Assembly (NCBI GenBank): GCA_945870185.1
Contig: CAMBRK010000011.1
Location: forward strand, 1-64,000
Reading direction: 5' to 3'
Length of the DNA stretch: 64,000 bases
Source: Aureispira sp. CCB-QB1
GTDB taxonomy: Bacteria > Bacteroidota > Bacteroidia > Chitinophagales > Saprospiraceae
Position numbers and translations under genes: made by a program. Under the pieces are notes generated by a model. The model was given only the letters and a program-made list of their open reading frames with translations. It ran no database searches and had not been told where the DNA came from. Of the stretch, positions 17,101-26,073 are shown piece by piece. Positions within the stretch are counted from its first letter, which is position 1; each line of letters starts with the position of its first letter.

Positions 17101-17775
17101 AGCGAAAAAAAAAATTTGAAAAAAATCGAAAACAACGGGACGCTCGCACCGGGGGGGCGGCGATTTTGAGTTTCCGTTTTTTACCATCACTGGCTGTTAA
17201 ATTTTGATGTCAGGATCCTTTGCTGTGACCTTCGACACAAAGATCAATTTTCATGTTGTCGTGCTATACAGGTGTATCTCATATCTTCATTCAATTGTTA
17301 CAAAATTCCTTTTACCTCATTACAGGGATGAAGTAAAACAAAAACAATTTATGAAGTCGAATTTTGGATACACAAAGCGATAATGATTTAAGCTATTCTG
17401 TCATGGTACATTCATCGTCAGGCCAATTCTTTGCCTTTAGGGCGTTTTATCTCGATTCTGAGAGAGTTTTATTGTCTTTTAAGGCATTTTGTCGAACACG
17501 GAATTTTTAACGCTTTAAACAAGTCTTATTGAGTCAGGTTGATGATTTGGCTAAGTATTGAATTCTTGATTAGTTCATTTGGTAATTATGCAAAATATAA
17601 TATTATTTATTATTAATTTTATAGTTATTTGTTTTAGTAAAATTACAATATCGGTTGTTTATATTCTGTTTTTGTAGAATTTGGATTTTTTTTGACACTA
17701 TGCATTTATCTAAGTGACTAATAACTAATTGAATATAAATTACAGAATAAAAAATGTATTAAAAAATGCTAAAAT

Positions 17776-17809
17776 AAAACACCCAACTTGGGTGTACCTT
17801 GGGTGTTTT
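17776..17809 (+). promoter_or_regulatory. Hairpin with two alternative pairings before the HTH gene
   Basis: AAAACACCCA (17776-17785) pairs perfectly with TGGGTGTTTT (17800-17809). The first arm can instead pair with GGGTGT at 17790-17795. It is 47 bp before the start of the excisionase-like gene and may be a terminator or attenuator. Confidence 0.4.
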
Positions 17810-17856
17810 GTATTGCGCATCGCATGACCTTTGTGCCGTACAAATCAATATTCACC

Positions 17857-18159
17857 ATGCCTGCAAATATTCTCACCACAGACGATCTCAGAGAGTTTAA
17901 AATAGAGCTCTTGCAAGAAATTAAAAAGCTGATTTCGTCATCAAATTTGTCTCCTAATCCTGAAGGCAAGAGATTTCTGAAATCATCAGAAGTGCAAGAA
18001 CTTCTTAATCTATCGCCAACATCTCTCCAAAACTTAAGGAACGCTCGCGAACTACCATTCTCGAAAGTAAATGGGACTTTTTTTTATGATTGGAACGATA
18101 TTATCGAGCTAATTTCCCAAAATAAAAAGGAAGCGAAACCTAAGCGAAAATCTAATTAA
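17857..18159 (+). CDS. Excisionase/MerR-type helix-turn-helix protein
   Basis: This 100-aa protein starts MPANILTTDDLREFKIELLQ; upstream ATGs read through the hairpin and were not used. The N-terminal 40 aa form a helix. The C-terminal part, KRFLKSSEVQELLNLSPTSLQNLR, followed by LPFSKVNGTFFYDWNDIIELI, is the typical helix-turn-helix of element-borne excisionase-like proteins of Bacteroidota (HTH_17 type). It is the first gene of a plus-strand operon with the replication-type and helicase-loader genes (spacing 10 bp). Probable role: DNA binding in excision or control of the operon. Confidence 0.75.
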   Translation: MPANILTTDDLREFKIELLQEIKKLISSSNLSPNPEGKRFLKSSEVQELLNLSPTSLQNLRNARELPFSKVNGTFFYDWNDIIELISQNKKEAKPKRKSN

Positions 18160-18169
18160 AGGAAGCACC

Positions 18170-18883
18170 ATGTCTAAAAATAATATCCAAGTAAACTACA
18201 TCAGACATCTTGAGAATTTCCTTTCCTTGGTTAATATTGGTGATTCTCTTCACTTTGGCCATGTGGCACTTTATGTTTCATTGTTTCGCATATGGAACAT
18301 CAATTATTTTACCAATCCTTTTAGCCCATCCAGGAGTGAAATAATGTCTCATGCTGGTCTAAAATCGAAGGACGCATTTTATCGAAACCTGAAAGAATTG
18401 AATGCGTTTGATTTGATTCGCTACTATCCTTCAAAATCTAGGTACGAGCATAGCTACTATTGCATTTCGACTATTGAGCACTTAGAATTTGGATTCAAAA
18501 TAGATGTTTGGGGTCTGAGTAATCATAACACAATTGCCAATCAAGTGCAAGCAAAACTAGATTTTCAGGATGATCAGTCCAGACCAAATAACAAAGTCTT
18601 TGACATCAATTCAAAAACCAAACTCTTCAACGGTAAAGGATCTCTAATCTTGGAGAAATCGCTGGTAATAAATCAGCATGGAAAGAAAGAAGAACCTGAT
18701 CAGAGTGCCACCTACAACCCCCTTACCGACCCCAAATACGCATGCCATTTCGACAATCGTAATTCTTCATCATCAAATAGTAACAATTATGCAAACCATC
18801 AGAATTCACAATCAAGAAATTCCAATCTCCGTCCTTCAGGAGTACCAGTCGATCCAGAAGCTGATTATTCAATCAGACTTTAG
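18170..18883 (+). CDS. Winged-helix replication-type protein
   Basis: The 237-aa protein starts MSKNNIQVNYIRHLENFLSL. A winged-helix pattern is visible at about residues 45-105: PFSPSRSEIMSHAGLKSKDAFYRNLKEL, then LIRYYPSKSRY. Similar proteins precede DnaC-like loaders in phages and integrative elements and act like DnaD or a replication initiator. The C-terminal 70 aa are low complexity (runs of N and S), probably a linker. It overlaps the start of the loader gene by about 95 bp. Inferred role: bringing the helicase loader to an origin such as the repeat region at 16.9-17.1 kb. Confidence 0.65.
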   Translation: MSKNNIQVNYIRHLENFLSLVNIGDSLHFGHVALYVSLFRIWNINYFTNPFSPSRSEIMSHAGLKSKDAFYRNLKELNAFDLIRYYPSKSRYEHSYYCISTIEHLEFGFKIDVWGLSNHNTIANQVQAKLDFQDDQSRPNNKVFDINSKTKLFNGKGSLILEKSLVINQHGKKEEPDQSATYNPLTDPKYACHFDNRNSSSSNSNNYANHQNSQSRNSNLRPSGVPVDPEADYSIRL

Positions 18884-19493
18884 TTACGAAAATTTTGCAC
18901 GACTCATGGAGATCCATGGCCAGATCATTTATGGATTACACTTCAGGCTTTTCAAGGAAGATAAAGACGTCATCTTACAGCTTTACGCTTACTTCACTGG
19001 AGATTTAGACTTATGCAACCATTACGGCTTAGACCTAAGAAAAGGTTTATTTTTATCAGGCAAAACGGGTGTTGGCAAGACTGTCCACATGAAAATCATT
19101 AGACATTTTATGAGTTATAAAGAAAGATTTAAAATGAAATCCTGTACACAATTGGCTTTAGAATACATGGACCAAGGCTCTCATATCCTGACCACATACG
19201 GACGAAATTACGCAGATCGGATGGACCTGAATACAATCAACCAATCCTACTGTTTTGATGACATGGGTACGGAAGATGAAGTCAAGCATTACGGCACGCA
19301 GATCAATGTATTAGGGCAAATCATCCTGATGCGCTATGAGCTCTTTCAGGAGCGTCAGGTGCTTTCGCACTTCACCAGCAATCTCACAGCTCCACAGATC
19401 GAACAGCATTATGGCGACCGAGTCCGCAGTCGCCTGAGACAAATGTGCAACTGGATACAATATACCGCTGATTCAAAAGATAAACGTAGGTAA
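18789..19493 (+). CDS. DnaC-like AAA+ helicase loader
   Basis: This protein of about 234 aa takes its start at MQTIRIHNQEIPISVLQEYQ, because the frame upstream is only the shadow of the preceding gene; the start is uncertain. The P-loop is LFLSGKTGVGKTVHMK and Walker B is YCFDDMGTE. A sensor-like segment QVLSHFTSNLTAPQIEQHYG is followed by an arginine-finger region DRVRSRLRQMCNW. This matches DnaC/IstB-type ATPases that load the replicative helicase. With the preceding gene it gives E2 a replication module, which integrative elements use after excision. Confidence 0.8.
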   Translation: MQTIRIHNQEIPISVLQEYQSIQKLIIQSDFSYENFARLMEIHGQIIYGLHFRLFKEDKDVILQLYAYFTGDLDLCNHYGLDLRKGLFLSGKTGVGKTVHMKIIRHFMSYKERFKMKSCTQLALEYMDQGSHILTTYGRNYADRMDLNTINQSYCFDDMGTEDEVKHYGTQINVLGQIILMRYELFQERQVLSHFTSNLTAPQIEQHYGDRVRSRLRQMCNWIQYTADSKDKRR

Positions 19494-19522
19494 CGAATAA
19501 TTTTGAGTGGTTTTGCATGGTC

Positions 19523-19552
19523 GCAGTCCTGGCGCTGGCCGGGACTGCATTT
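19523..19552 (+). terminator. Terminator after the helicase-loader operon
   Basis: GCAGTCC (19523-19529) pairs with GGACTGC (19542-19548), followed by ATTTTG. The U-tract is weak. Confidence 0.45.
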
Positions 19553-19627
19553 TGAAATCCACCTAAATAATATTCTCTGGGCTTTTTGTTGGTTTTGAGT
19601 TCGTCATCATGCAGAAAGCTGCATGGA

Positions 19628-19675
19628 AAGAGTTGCTGCGCTGACGCCCAGCATTCGCAGCACTCTTTTTTTTTC
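19628..19675 (+). terminator. Second terminator-like hairpin
   Basis: AGAGTTGCTGCG pairs with CGCAGCACTCT (one bulge) and is followed by eight or more T residues. Confidence 0.55.
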
Positions 19676-19942
19676 CACTGTATCCTGTTCAAAAAACAAG
19701 CGATAGTGAATGAAGAATCAAAAGTGCGTCTATCGCATATTTTCAGATAAGTAAAATATTTACCTCACCATGTGCGATAGAATAACCATTTTGATGCGAG
19801 AATGAACGGTGCCCCGCAATCGCCTTTTTTTGAACTAGCGTTTTTGGATACTTTTTTGGCAATGCAAAAAGTATCTGCCCTGCCGGCATGAGGCAATGAT
19901 TTCCTGAAATACAAACATCTTTAATCATCACAAATATTAAAA

Positions 19943-20965
19943 ATGAAATACAAAATCCTTATCTCAATCTCATCCTTAATCTTATTCTTAACCTTAACCT
20001 TACATTCCCAAGAAATCATATTCCCTGGTCTCCAGGGAGACACCCTAATCTCCGAGATCAGAAAATACTACACACCCAAAACTGTCCTCCCTTACGATCA
20101 GGCACGAACCAAACTGTACAATGAAATCTTCCTTGAGAACGATTCATTAGAATGCTTTTATTCCGGATATAAAATACCAGTTCCATCAGGTACCAATATT
20201 TTAGCTTGGACTGCCAAGTATGGCATCCAAACAGAACATCTTTTTCCTAGGTCGCTCGGTGCAGCAACGATGCCGGCACTAGGTGATCTGCATCACCTGG
20301 TGCCTTCTAAGGCCAACATCAACACCATGAGAAAAAATGCACCCTTTAACGATATTCCTGATGACAAAACCAAATACTGGTTACTATATGACAAAGTTTT
20401 CACACGGCCTGATCAGAAGCTTATAGATCATTATTCAGAATCCACATCTAATGTATTCGAACCACGGGAATCAAAAAAGGGTGATATATCAAGATCACTA
20501 TTCTATTTCTATGCCATCTATGAAGGTAAGCTATCAAAGAAATCAAGATCATTTTTTACATCGATGTTACCCTACATCTGTCGATGGCATCGCAATGATA
20601 AAGTGGATCCCACAGAATACGACCGGACCATGGCCATTGGTCGGATACAGTCTAATATCAACCCATTCGTCATCGATCCGACTCTTGCAGAACGGTGTTT
20701 CTGTAAAGCTCATACAGAACTCCCACCTAAAATTCACATCGTAAACATCTTCCCAAACCCATCCAAAGGTCTCTTTTACATCGAGATTGAAGACTACAAA
20801 GGACCAGTCATTATGAAGATTTCTACAGCTTCAGGAAAGCTTCTCGAGACCCATCATTTGATGTATTCAGGGTTAATGACATGGAGATTGAGGAAGGGGA
20901 TTTTTGAAGTCGAAACAAGGCTGGATAATGGCCAAATATTAATGAAAAAAGTGTTGGTGATGTGA
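19943..20965 (+). CDS. Secreted endonuclease I with T9SS sorting domain
   Basis: This 340-aa protein has an N-terminal signal peptide (MKYKILISISSLILFLTLTL, HSQ). The middle is an endonuclease I (EndA/NucM-type, His-Me finger) domain: TEHLFPRSLGA with the catalytic histidine, GDLHHLVPSKANINTMR and NAPFND. The last 85 aa (NIFPNPSKGLFYIEIEDYKG, ending MKKVLVM) form a type A T9SS C-terminal sorting domain. The product should be exported and probably attached to the cell surface, where it degrades DNA. An exported DNase on a mobile element is unusual; it could scavenge DNA, or attack phage or competing DNA outside the cell. Confidence 0.88.
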   Translation: MKYKILISISSLILFLTLTLHSQEIIFPGLQGDTLISEIRKYYTPKTVLPYDQARTKLYNEIFLENDSLECFYSGYKIPVPSGTNILAWTAKYGIQTEHLFPRSLGAATMPALGDLHHLVPSKANINTMRKNAPFNDIPDDKTKYWLLYDKVFTRPDQKLIDHYSESTSNVFEPRESKKGDISRSLFYFYAIYEGKLSKKSRSFFTSMLPYICRWHRNDKVDPTEYDRTMAIGRIQSNINPFVIDPTLAERCFCKAHTELPPKIHIVNIFPNPSKGLFYIEIEDYKGPVIMKISTASGKLLETHHLMYSGLMTWRLRKGIFEVETRLDNGQILMKKVLVM

Positions 20966-21036
20966 CAAAAAATAAGAGTGTTCATCTTAAAGTTCCCTCT
21001 TTGGATTTTTATGAATTAAAGGACAAATAAAACCTG

Positions 21037-22515
21037 CTAATCTGTACCCGGTTGTTCAATAGAACTTTTCAATTTTTGTAACTCTTGCTTCTTTTCAGTC
21101 TCTGATTTATAATAACTCTCAAGTGTCTCGACGAAAAAAAATTCTTTTTCAGACAATTTAGCATTATGCTTTTTACGAGATTGGGTTACCCTTCTTTGGG
21201 TTATCTCCATGGTTATGAATGACTTATCGCTATTGTTTACTCGCTTTTTTACACTCCAGATATGTATCTCCCCACTAAGACAACCTTCTACATAAGATGC
21301 TACACAGTGATGCATTTCGATACTTTCATTGACCAGATCTAGTCCCGTTTTTATTTCTTGAAAAATGTAAATGCAATTTTCATGATGAACGGTGAAATCA
21401 TTTAATCCACTGCCTTCCCAATTGTATCGATCATAATCACTAACATCTCCATCAAACATATTCAAATGCCATTCTTGCATTCTGCGTAAAACAGCACTAG
21501 GAGATATATTCCGATAATATTGATTGAATTGAAAGTTTCTTACATGTACCTTGAAAAAATCTAGATATTCTATCATTTGAAATTGTGCCGTTGGTGTACA
21601 AACCTGGCAGATTTTTACATATAGGGTGATAAAATATTCTTGATGATCAAATACGCTCCAGTCATTTCTCATCAAAAGTGATCGGTTTCGACTATAAAAT
21701 TCGGGAAGCAGTTCAGGCCGATTAAAAGCTCGCATGAGTTTAGCCAATAATATGCCATGAGCGATATAATCTCTTTCAATATCAATAGTGCAAGGTATCT
21801 CATTCAAATAATGTACATCCCTATTACTGACATGGATAGGAAGCCCCTGAATGTTCTGGATTTTTGCCCCATGAGTAAGTTGCATGACAATATTTTGATC
21901 TGATAACGACATTTTTAAAAAGTATTGCCAAAAATATTTCGGCAATTTATATTTTTCAAGGACATATTGTAGAATTTCATTTTCACCAAATTGAAAATTT
22001 TGCCCATCAGCAGATTGTATTAAATATCGTACTGACCTTTGATGGCTATGCCTAAATCTGTAAAAGGCACGTAGTAGAAGTATCCAGTTGGTTTTTACCA
22101 TTGGGATTTTTTTCTTGCTGGACCATTGGATAATATTTTCAAAATATGACATGATATATTCGACTTCATCGAGATGCATATACAAAAAATCGCGTACAGA
22201 TATTTGCTGGCATAGATATCTTAGTTGCGCTTTTATAAAATCACATTGATATTTTTGTAAATAAATAAAACGTCTTACCCAGAGCATAAAACGATCAAAT
22301 TCGTCCTTCCTGCAATACTCTAAAAAATCTTGCATCGTCTCGAATAGCTTATGATCATCACGAAAATCAGACATTAGGTCTTCTATGATCTCAATATCTT
22401 CGTCCCTATTGAGATGCTTGTAAGTGTAGAATTCATTTCTATAGTTGTTCTCTACCCAATTTTGGGGATTGGTAAAATCGACAATCTTATTAATTTTGAA
22501 GCTCCTGTTTGTCAT
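21037..22515 (-). CDS. PcfJ-like protein
   Basis: The 492-aa protein carries, near its C-terminus, the PcfJ pattern: EMHHCVASYVEGCLSGEIHIWSVKK, then FITMEI and a K/H-rich stretch. PcfJ proteins are common on conjugative plasmids and integrative elements; the biochemical role is unclear. The N-terminal two thirds are helical and unknown. It is the last gene of the 28-kb minus-strand run (27-bp gap to the preceding gene), convergent with the endonuclease gene. Its presence supports a mobile-element origin of this run, but it does not by itself indicate transfer. Confidence 0.7.
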   Translation of the reverse strand: MTNRSFKINKIVDFTNPQNWVENNYRNEFYTYKHLNRDEDIEIIEDLMSDFRDDHKLFETMQDFLEYCRKDEFDRFMLWVRRFIYLQKYQCDFIKAQLRYLCQQISVRDFLYMHLDEVEYIMSYFENIIQWSSKKKIPMVKTNWILLLRAFYRFRHSHQRSVRYLIQSADGQNFQFGENEILQYVLEKYKLPKYFWQYFLKMSLSDQNIVMQLTHGAKIQNIQGLPIHVSNRDVHYLNEIPCTIDIERDYIAHGILLAKLMRAFNRPELLPEFYSRNRSLLMRNDWSVFDHQEYFITLYVKICQVCTPTAQFQMIEYLDFFKVHVRNFQFNQYYRNISPSAVLRRMQEWHLNMFDGDVSDYDRYNWEGSGLNDFTVHHENCIYIFQEIKTGLDLVNESIEMHHCVASYVEGCLSGEIHIWSVKKRVNNSDKSFITMEITQRRVTQSRKKHNAKLSEKEFFFVETLESYYKSETEKKQELQKLKSSIEQPGTD

Positions 22516-22542
22516 GCTTGTTACAAATATTTCATAGAATTT

Positions 22543-23553
22543 CTAAAATGGTAAATCATCTTCAGTGCTGTTAGATTTATCAAAAGCTTCTTTCCCCCAA
22601 TTCTCAAAAAACCACTCATCTTCGATATCTTCAAGTAAAGTGTCATTTCTAATTTCTTCGGTAACATCATATGCGAAATCCTTGTTCTGTAAAAACTTCA
22701 AAAACTCAGAATGTCCATAAACAGCAAAGCGCAAATTAGGCAAGAAATCTTTGAAAGTAAAATATCCAGCATTCACATAATCTAAATTTAAATCACTTAC
22801 ATAAATATAAGAAAAGTCTTGGAATCTATACGTCTCCAACCATTCATAAATGTCCAATACCTTTTCATGATTAAGTGCGTCAAACTTTTCATTGGCTAAT
22901 CTGATTAGGTCTTCATTTATCAAACCTTTATATAGATAATCCATCTTAAATAAAGTATCTATCAATTTATCAAACGCGGACATTCCATGCCCATTTTCAC
23001 TCATATTAGCCCTAGCCCAATTATATTTTTCCACCCAAGCACAAAAATCATCTAAAAACCAAAATACAATTTGCCCATTATCAATCTCCAGCAACATATT
23101 TTCTTTTTCATCTAAAAGCCTCAAATAAATACTATCAGGCTTAAAACTGATCATTTCGTCTAAGGGAATTCTCATCTCGTATATATGAAAATCACTACTT
23201 TTTTGTTCTTCAGTTAAATCAGAAGGCATGCAATAGTCCAACTTAAAAAACCCATCTTTGGTAGGCTCTATGTCAAAAGCAAAACCCAATGTAGAAGAGT
23301 AAAACAATACCAGATGTTTATGAAATACTTCTGCCCCATCTTCATGAAAGCAAGACTTACATTTTGATTCTCTAACTTGTATATTATTAACACCATTTTC
23401 TTTCGACACCCATTTAAAAAAGTCACCTAAGTGTCTTATTACTACACTTTTTTCTCCTTGAAAATGAGCAACTTCATCATCCATAAATTTTTCTGCTGTG
23501 TCTATATCAAAGGAAGCGATGGCCTGAATAAGGGCTTGGCGTGGATTGGTCAT
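22543..23553 (-). CDS. Unknown protein, about 336 aa
   Basis: The start is taken at the ATG giving MTNPRQALIQAIASFDIDTA; a GTG two codons upstream is possible. It is acidic and rich in W, Y and F, with no signal or membrane segment. A paired CKSC is visible near residue 65. The C-terminus is acidic (EDIEDEWFFENWGKEAFDKS, ending DDLPF). No family is recognised. The N-terminal segment resembles a short helical-repeat cap (IASFDIDTAEKFMDDEV). It lies 18-27 bp from its neighbours and is probably co-transcribed with them. Confidence 0.7.
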   Translation of the reverse strand: MTNPRQALIQAIASFDIDTAEKFMDDEVAHFQGEKSVVIRHLGDFFKWVSKENGVNNIQVRESKCKSCFHEDGAEVFHKHLVLFYSSTLGFAFDIEPTKDGFFKLDYCMPSDLTEEQKSSDFHIYEMRIPLDEMISFKPDSIYLRLLDEKENMLLEIDNGQIVFWFLDDFCAWVEKYNWARANMSENGHGMSAFDKLIDTLFKMDYLYKGLINEDLIRLANEKFDALNHEKVLDIYEWLETYRFQDFSYIYVSDLNLDYVNAGYFTFKDFLPNLRFAVYGHSEFLKFLQNKDFAYDVTEEIRNDTLLEDIEDEWFFENWGKEAFDKSNSTEDDLPF

Positions 23554-23577
23554 TTTCACAATATGATTTTATTCGTA

Positions 23578-24045
23578 TTAAAGATTATCAAAGGATAATA
23601 AATCATCTTCTGCTTTGATCATTTTAGCTATCTCTTCTTTTGTGAGCCATTCAGTTTGTTCGCTCATTAAAATTCCTTTCTCAAATTGTAATATCATCCT
23701 ACCTTCAAAAACCGGCACATGTCCATTATGGATCATACAAGCTACATCACCCAAGGCAACATGAATTGACCCGCTAAACCAATCTGCAAAGACGATCTCT
23801 TGGTCAGGAAATAAATATTTTATATCTACTTTCAGGAAATCAAGTATATATCCCTCCCATTTTATAAGAAAGAGTTTTTTATTGTCAATTGCCCACTGAG
23901 CTTTATAACCTCTCCAACAAGTTGAACTTGGAGCAACTAATGGGTGTGGAAGTCTTATGGTTTTTAGGTAGCCTTCCAAGGGTTCACTATATAAAGAGTG
24001 GGTCTCATTTTTGTAAGTAATAATATCTTTTACTTGTAAGGTCAT
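23578..24045 (-). CDS. Unknown small protein (155 aa)
   Basis: The start is at the ATG giving MTLQVKDIITYKNETHSLYS; the frame extends to a TTG but that is less likely. It is beta-rich with a conserved-looking block STCWRGYKAQWAIDNKKLFL and an Asp/Trp-rich stretch (FADWFSGSIHV). Proteins of this build are frequent, unnamed, in Bacteroidota, often near toxin or immunity genes, but I cannot assign a function. It is cytosolic. Confidence 0.65.
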   Translation of the reverse strand: MTLQVKDIITYKNETHSLYSEPLEGYLKTIRLPHPLVAPSSTCWRGYKAQWAIDNKKLFLIKWEGYILDFLKVDIKYLFPDQEIVFADWFSGSIHVALGDVACMIHNGHVPVFEGRMILQFEKGILMSEQTEWLTKEEIAKMIKAEDDLLSFDNL

Positions 24046-24125
24046 AATATTTGGATTTATTGGAAAAGGGTAATGATTATTGGCGGTCAAATTAAAATCG
24101 ATCTTAAATTTTACAATGATTTTAT

Positions 24126-24617
24126 TCAGTTCTTATTCTTCAGAATATATAATTCAATCAAATAATCTCCCTTCTCCGACTTAAATGGCTGCCCACTTTT
24201 CTGAAACTCATATTTTTCTAGAATGTGTTTCATCGCCCCGTTATTTTCTTTTACTGTTGCATAAATATTGACAGGAGTTTTTATCAATACTTCAACTATC
24301 TTCTTACCATATCCTTTTCCCTCCATCCTACTCACAATCCAGCCTAATTCAAAGTCAAAATCTTCTGGATTTTCTAACGAATTAGATTTCTCAAAAACTC
24401 CCTTTTTATAACTATCATTCGGTATCTTTAATGCTCCCACAGCACTCATCTCATCCGCATCAGGTATAAACATGAGCGTCGGATTTTTGAGTATCAAGCC
24501 ATCAAATGATGACTCTTTGACATTACCTTCATTCATTACTATTTCTTTAAACTTCTTAACAATTTCTGGGAAAAAAACACTAGCAACACCAGTGACATAT
24601 TTGATTTCATCATTCAT
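24126..24617 (-). CDS. GNAT-type acetyltransferase-like protein
   Basis: This 163-aa protein has an acetyl-CoA-binding-like segment GWIVSRMEGKGYGKKIVEVL (RxxGxGxG/A type) followed by VNIYATVKENNGAMKHILEK, a typical GNAT C-terminal half with the 'N..s..ll.k.GF' pattern. Substrate is unknown. It overlaps the upstream PLD-J gene by 8 bp, so the two are translationally coupled. GNAT proteins occur as toxins (acetylating tRNA) and as protein modifiers; no antitoxin partner was recognised. Confidence 0.7.
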   Translation of the reverse strand: MNDEIKYVTGVASVFFPEIVKKFKEIVMNEGNVKESSFDGLILKNPTLMFIPDADEMSAVGALKIPNDSYKKGVFEKSNSLENPEDFDFELGWIVSRMEGKGYGKKIVEVLIKTPVNIYATVKENNGAMKHILEKYEFQKSGQPFKSEKGDYLIELYILKNKN

Positions 24618-25986
24618 TTTTATTATGGTTAAGTTGTGACTTTAAATCTTCTACTTGTTGTAGCAAAGCGGCTTTTAAAACTCCAAAATGTTGATCCCAA
24701 TCTTCCAAACTGCTAATCGTTCTGTAAGATTCACTTTCTTTGAGAGCGATGATATCGGTTTGCAATATTCTTATTTTTCTTTTTAGCTTAGCTACTTCAG
24801 CTCGTATCAAATCCTTTTCTTGAATGGTTTCTGACTTAGGTTTAAAATATCTCCCTTTTTCCAATTCAGCCAAACTCTCACTCACACTTTTTAGGTCATT
24901 TCTATCGTAAGCACTTTTGAGCTCTATAAATATTTCCTCGGCTATTTCTTTAAATTCATCACTTACTTTATCAGGGTGACATAGTGTAGATGCTTTTCTA
25001 AATTTCTTTTTTAAATCTACGATTTGTTCATCAGATAACTCAATATGTTCTTTATTAACATCATCTTCTACCGCATCTTTATACTTCTTTTCATCATCTT
25101 GTGTTTTTGAAAAACTCTCTTTATCTGATGAATACTTTAACTTTTTAAGCCTAAATAACTCCAGAATGATAATACCCAATTCTTTGGTATGTCTATACTG
25201 ATATTCATTTAATAGCTTCAGTAAATCAGTTTTTTCATTATCAAATGCATTGACTTCATGCTCCAGAACTTTTATCTCCAGCTTTAATCCAAAAACCTCA
25301 GGATCGTAAAATATACTCACTTTTTGCCTTTCAGATATAAAATTTTGTATCCTACTTACACATGAACCATACTCTCTCTGTACAAAATCATTGATGATAG
25401 TTTTTAATTCAAAATTATAATCGTATTCTTTAAGTTTAGTAATAGAAGGTAAAGCATCATCAATATCCTCCAAGATGATAAAGTTTTTAATGATTTCCAG
25501 CCGTTTGACAATTTGCTCATGGGGTATTTCTCTTTTGGCTATAACATCTTCGGGATGGAACTTCCTCAATATATTATAAAACTCAGTAATGAATTGATTG
25601 GCCAAATCTGTGTCCCCATTGGTTATTACCACATTCTCAAAATTACTTTCTGCCTTATAACTCCAATTGTAGGAACCCGTAATGACCGTTTTGCCATCTA
25701 TGACACAAAACTTATTATGCATGAGTTCAGAGTCTCCATTGCCTATCAGAAATACCTTTGATCCCTCACCTTCCAAACATCCGTAGTCTATATAAGATTT
25801 TTCGTTAATACTATCGTTGGCAATAATCACCTGAACCTTACATCCACTTTTAGCCTTTTGTATCAACTCCTGAAACAAAGTCTTGTTGGTAAACCAAGCC
25901 ACAGCAACGTAAATGGACTCAGTTGCCTGTTGGATTTCTTCTTTAATCCTGTACGAAATATTATTAAAAATGGCTTCTGTTTGCAT
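24610..25986 (-). CDS. PLD-like nuclease fused to a J-domain-like segment
   Basis: The 458-aa protein begins with a phospholipase D-type domain (residues 1-150). The catalytic HxKxxxxD is at H90-N91-K92 to D97 (LMHNKFCVIDGKTVITGSYN), a single motif as in Nuc-type nucleases that act as dimers. A coiled helical linker (about 160-300) follows. A J-domain-like helix pair with HPD at 337-339 (RKASTLCHPDKVSDEFKEIA) comes next, then a C-terminal coiled coil (about 385-458). Single-motif PLD proteins often cut DNA or RNA in defence systems; the HPD implies interaction with a DnaK-type chaperone. It is coupled to the GNAT gene and lies downstream of TPR and HEPN genes. Confidence 0.8.
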   Translation of the reverse strand: MQTEAIFNNISYRIKEEIQQATESIYVAVAWFTNKTLFQELIQKAKSGCKVQVIIANDSINEKSYIDYGCLEGEGSKVFLIGNGDSELMHNKFCVIDGKTVITGSYNWSYKAESNFENVVITNGDTDLANQFITEFYNILRKFHPEDVIAKREIPHEQIVKRLEIIKNFIILEDIDDALPSITKLKEYDYNFELKTIINDFVQREYGSCVSRIQNFISERQKVSIFYDPEVFGLKLEIKVLEHEVNAFDNEKTDLLKLLNEYQYRHTKELGIIILELFRLKKLKYSSDKESFSKTQDDEKKYKDAVEDDVNKEHIELSDEQIVDLKKKFRKASTLCHPDKVSDEFKEIAEEIFIELKSAYDRNDLKSVSESLAELEKGRYFKPKSETIQEKDLIRAEVAKLKRKIRILQTDIIALKESESYRTISSLEDWDQHFGVLKAALLQQVEDLKSQLNHNKNE

Positions 25987-26073
25987 TAATAGGCGTATTT
26001 ATTAAAAAATATATCAATTTAGTTTAAGGATTTAATCTGGCAGCAGTATAATAAATTTCTATTATTTAAAATT

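Larger units (their letters stand above)
16360..17856. other. Intergenic region: E1 end, att site, E2 left end and origin-like DNA
   Basis: No gene supported in about 1.5 kb. In order it contains the E1 integrase upstream DNA, a terminator-like hairpin (16597-16641), the att core (16649-16663), TTGTCGCA motifs (16741-16770), a pair of 21-bp direct repeats (16935-16976), an A+T-rich stretch of AATAAAC repeats (17041-17100), a GC-rich spike near 17140-17165 and a bistable hairpin (17776-17809). From 17170 to 17770 I see nothing further. Confidence 0.5.
19494..19942. other. Intergenic region with two terminators
   Basis: No gene supported. A terminator-like stem lies at 19523-19548 and a second, with a T-run, at 19628-19675. 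GCGATAG or its complement occurs three times (19700, 19730, 19774); the last two form a 9-bp inverted repeat TCTATCGCA/TGCGATAGA. Confidence 0.5.

Noticed and set aside
19700-19780. GCGATAG triplet as iterons
   Set aside because: Three scattered 7-bp matches with mixed orientation are not enough; noted only as a small inverted repeat.
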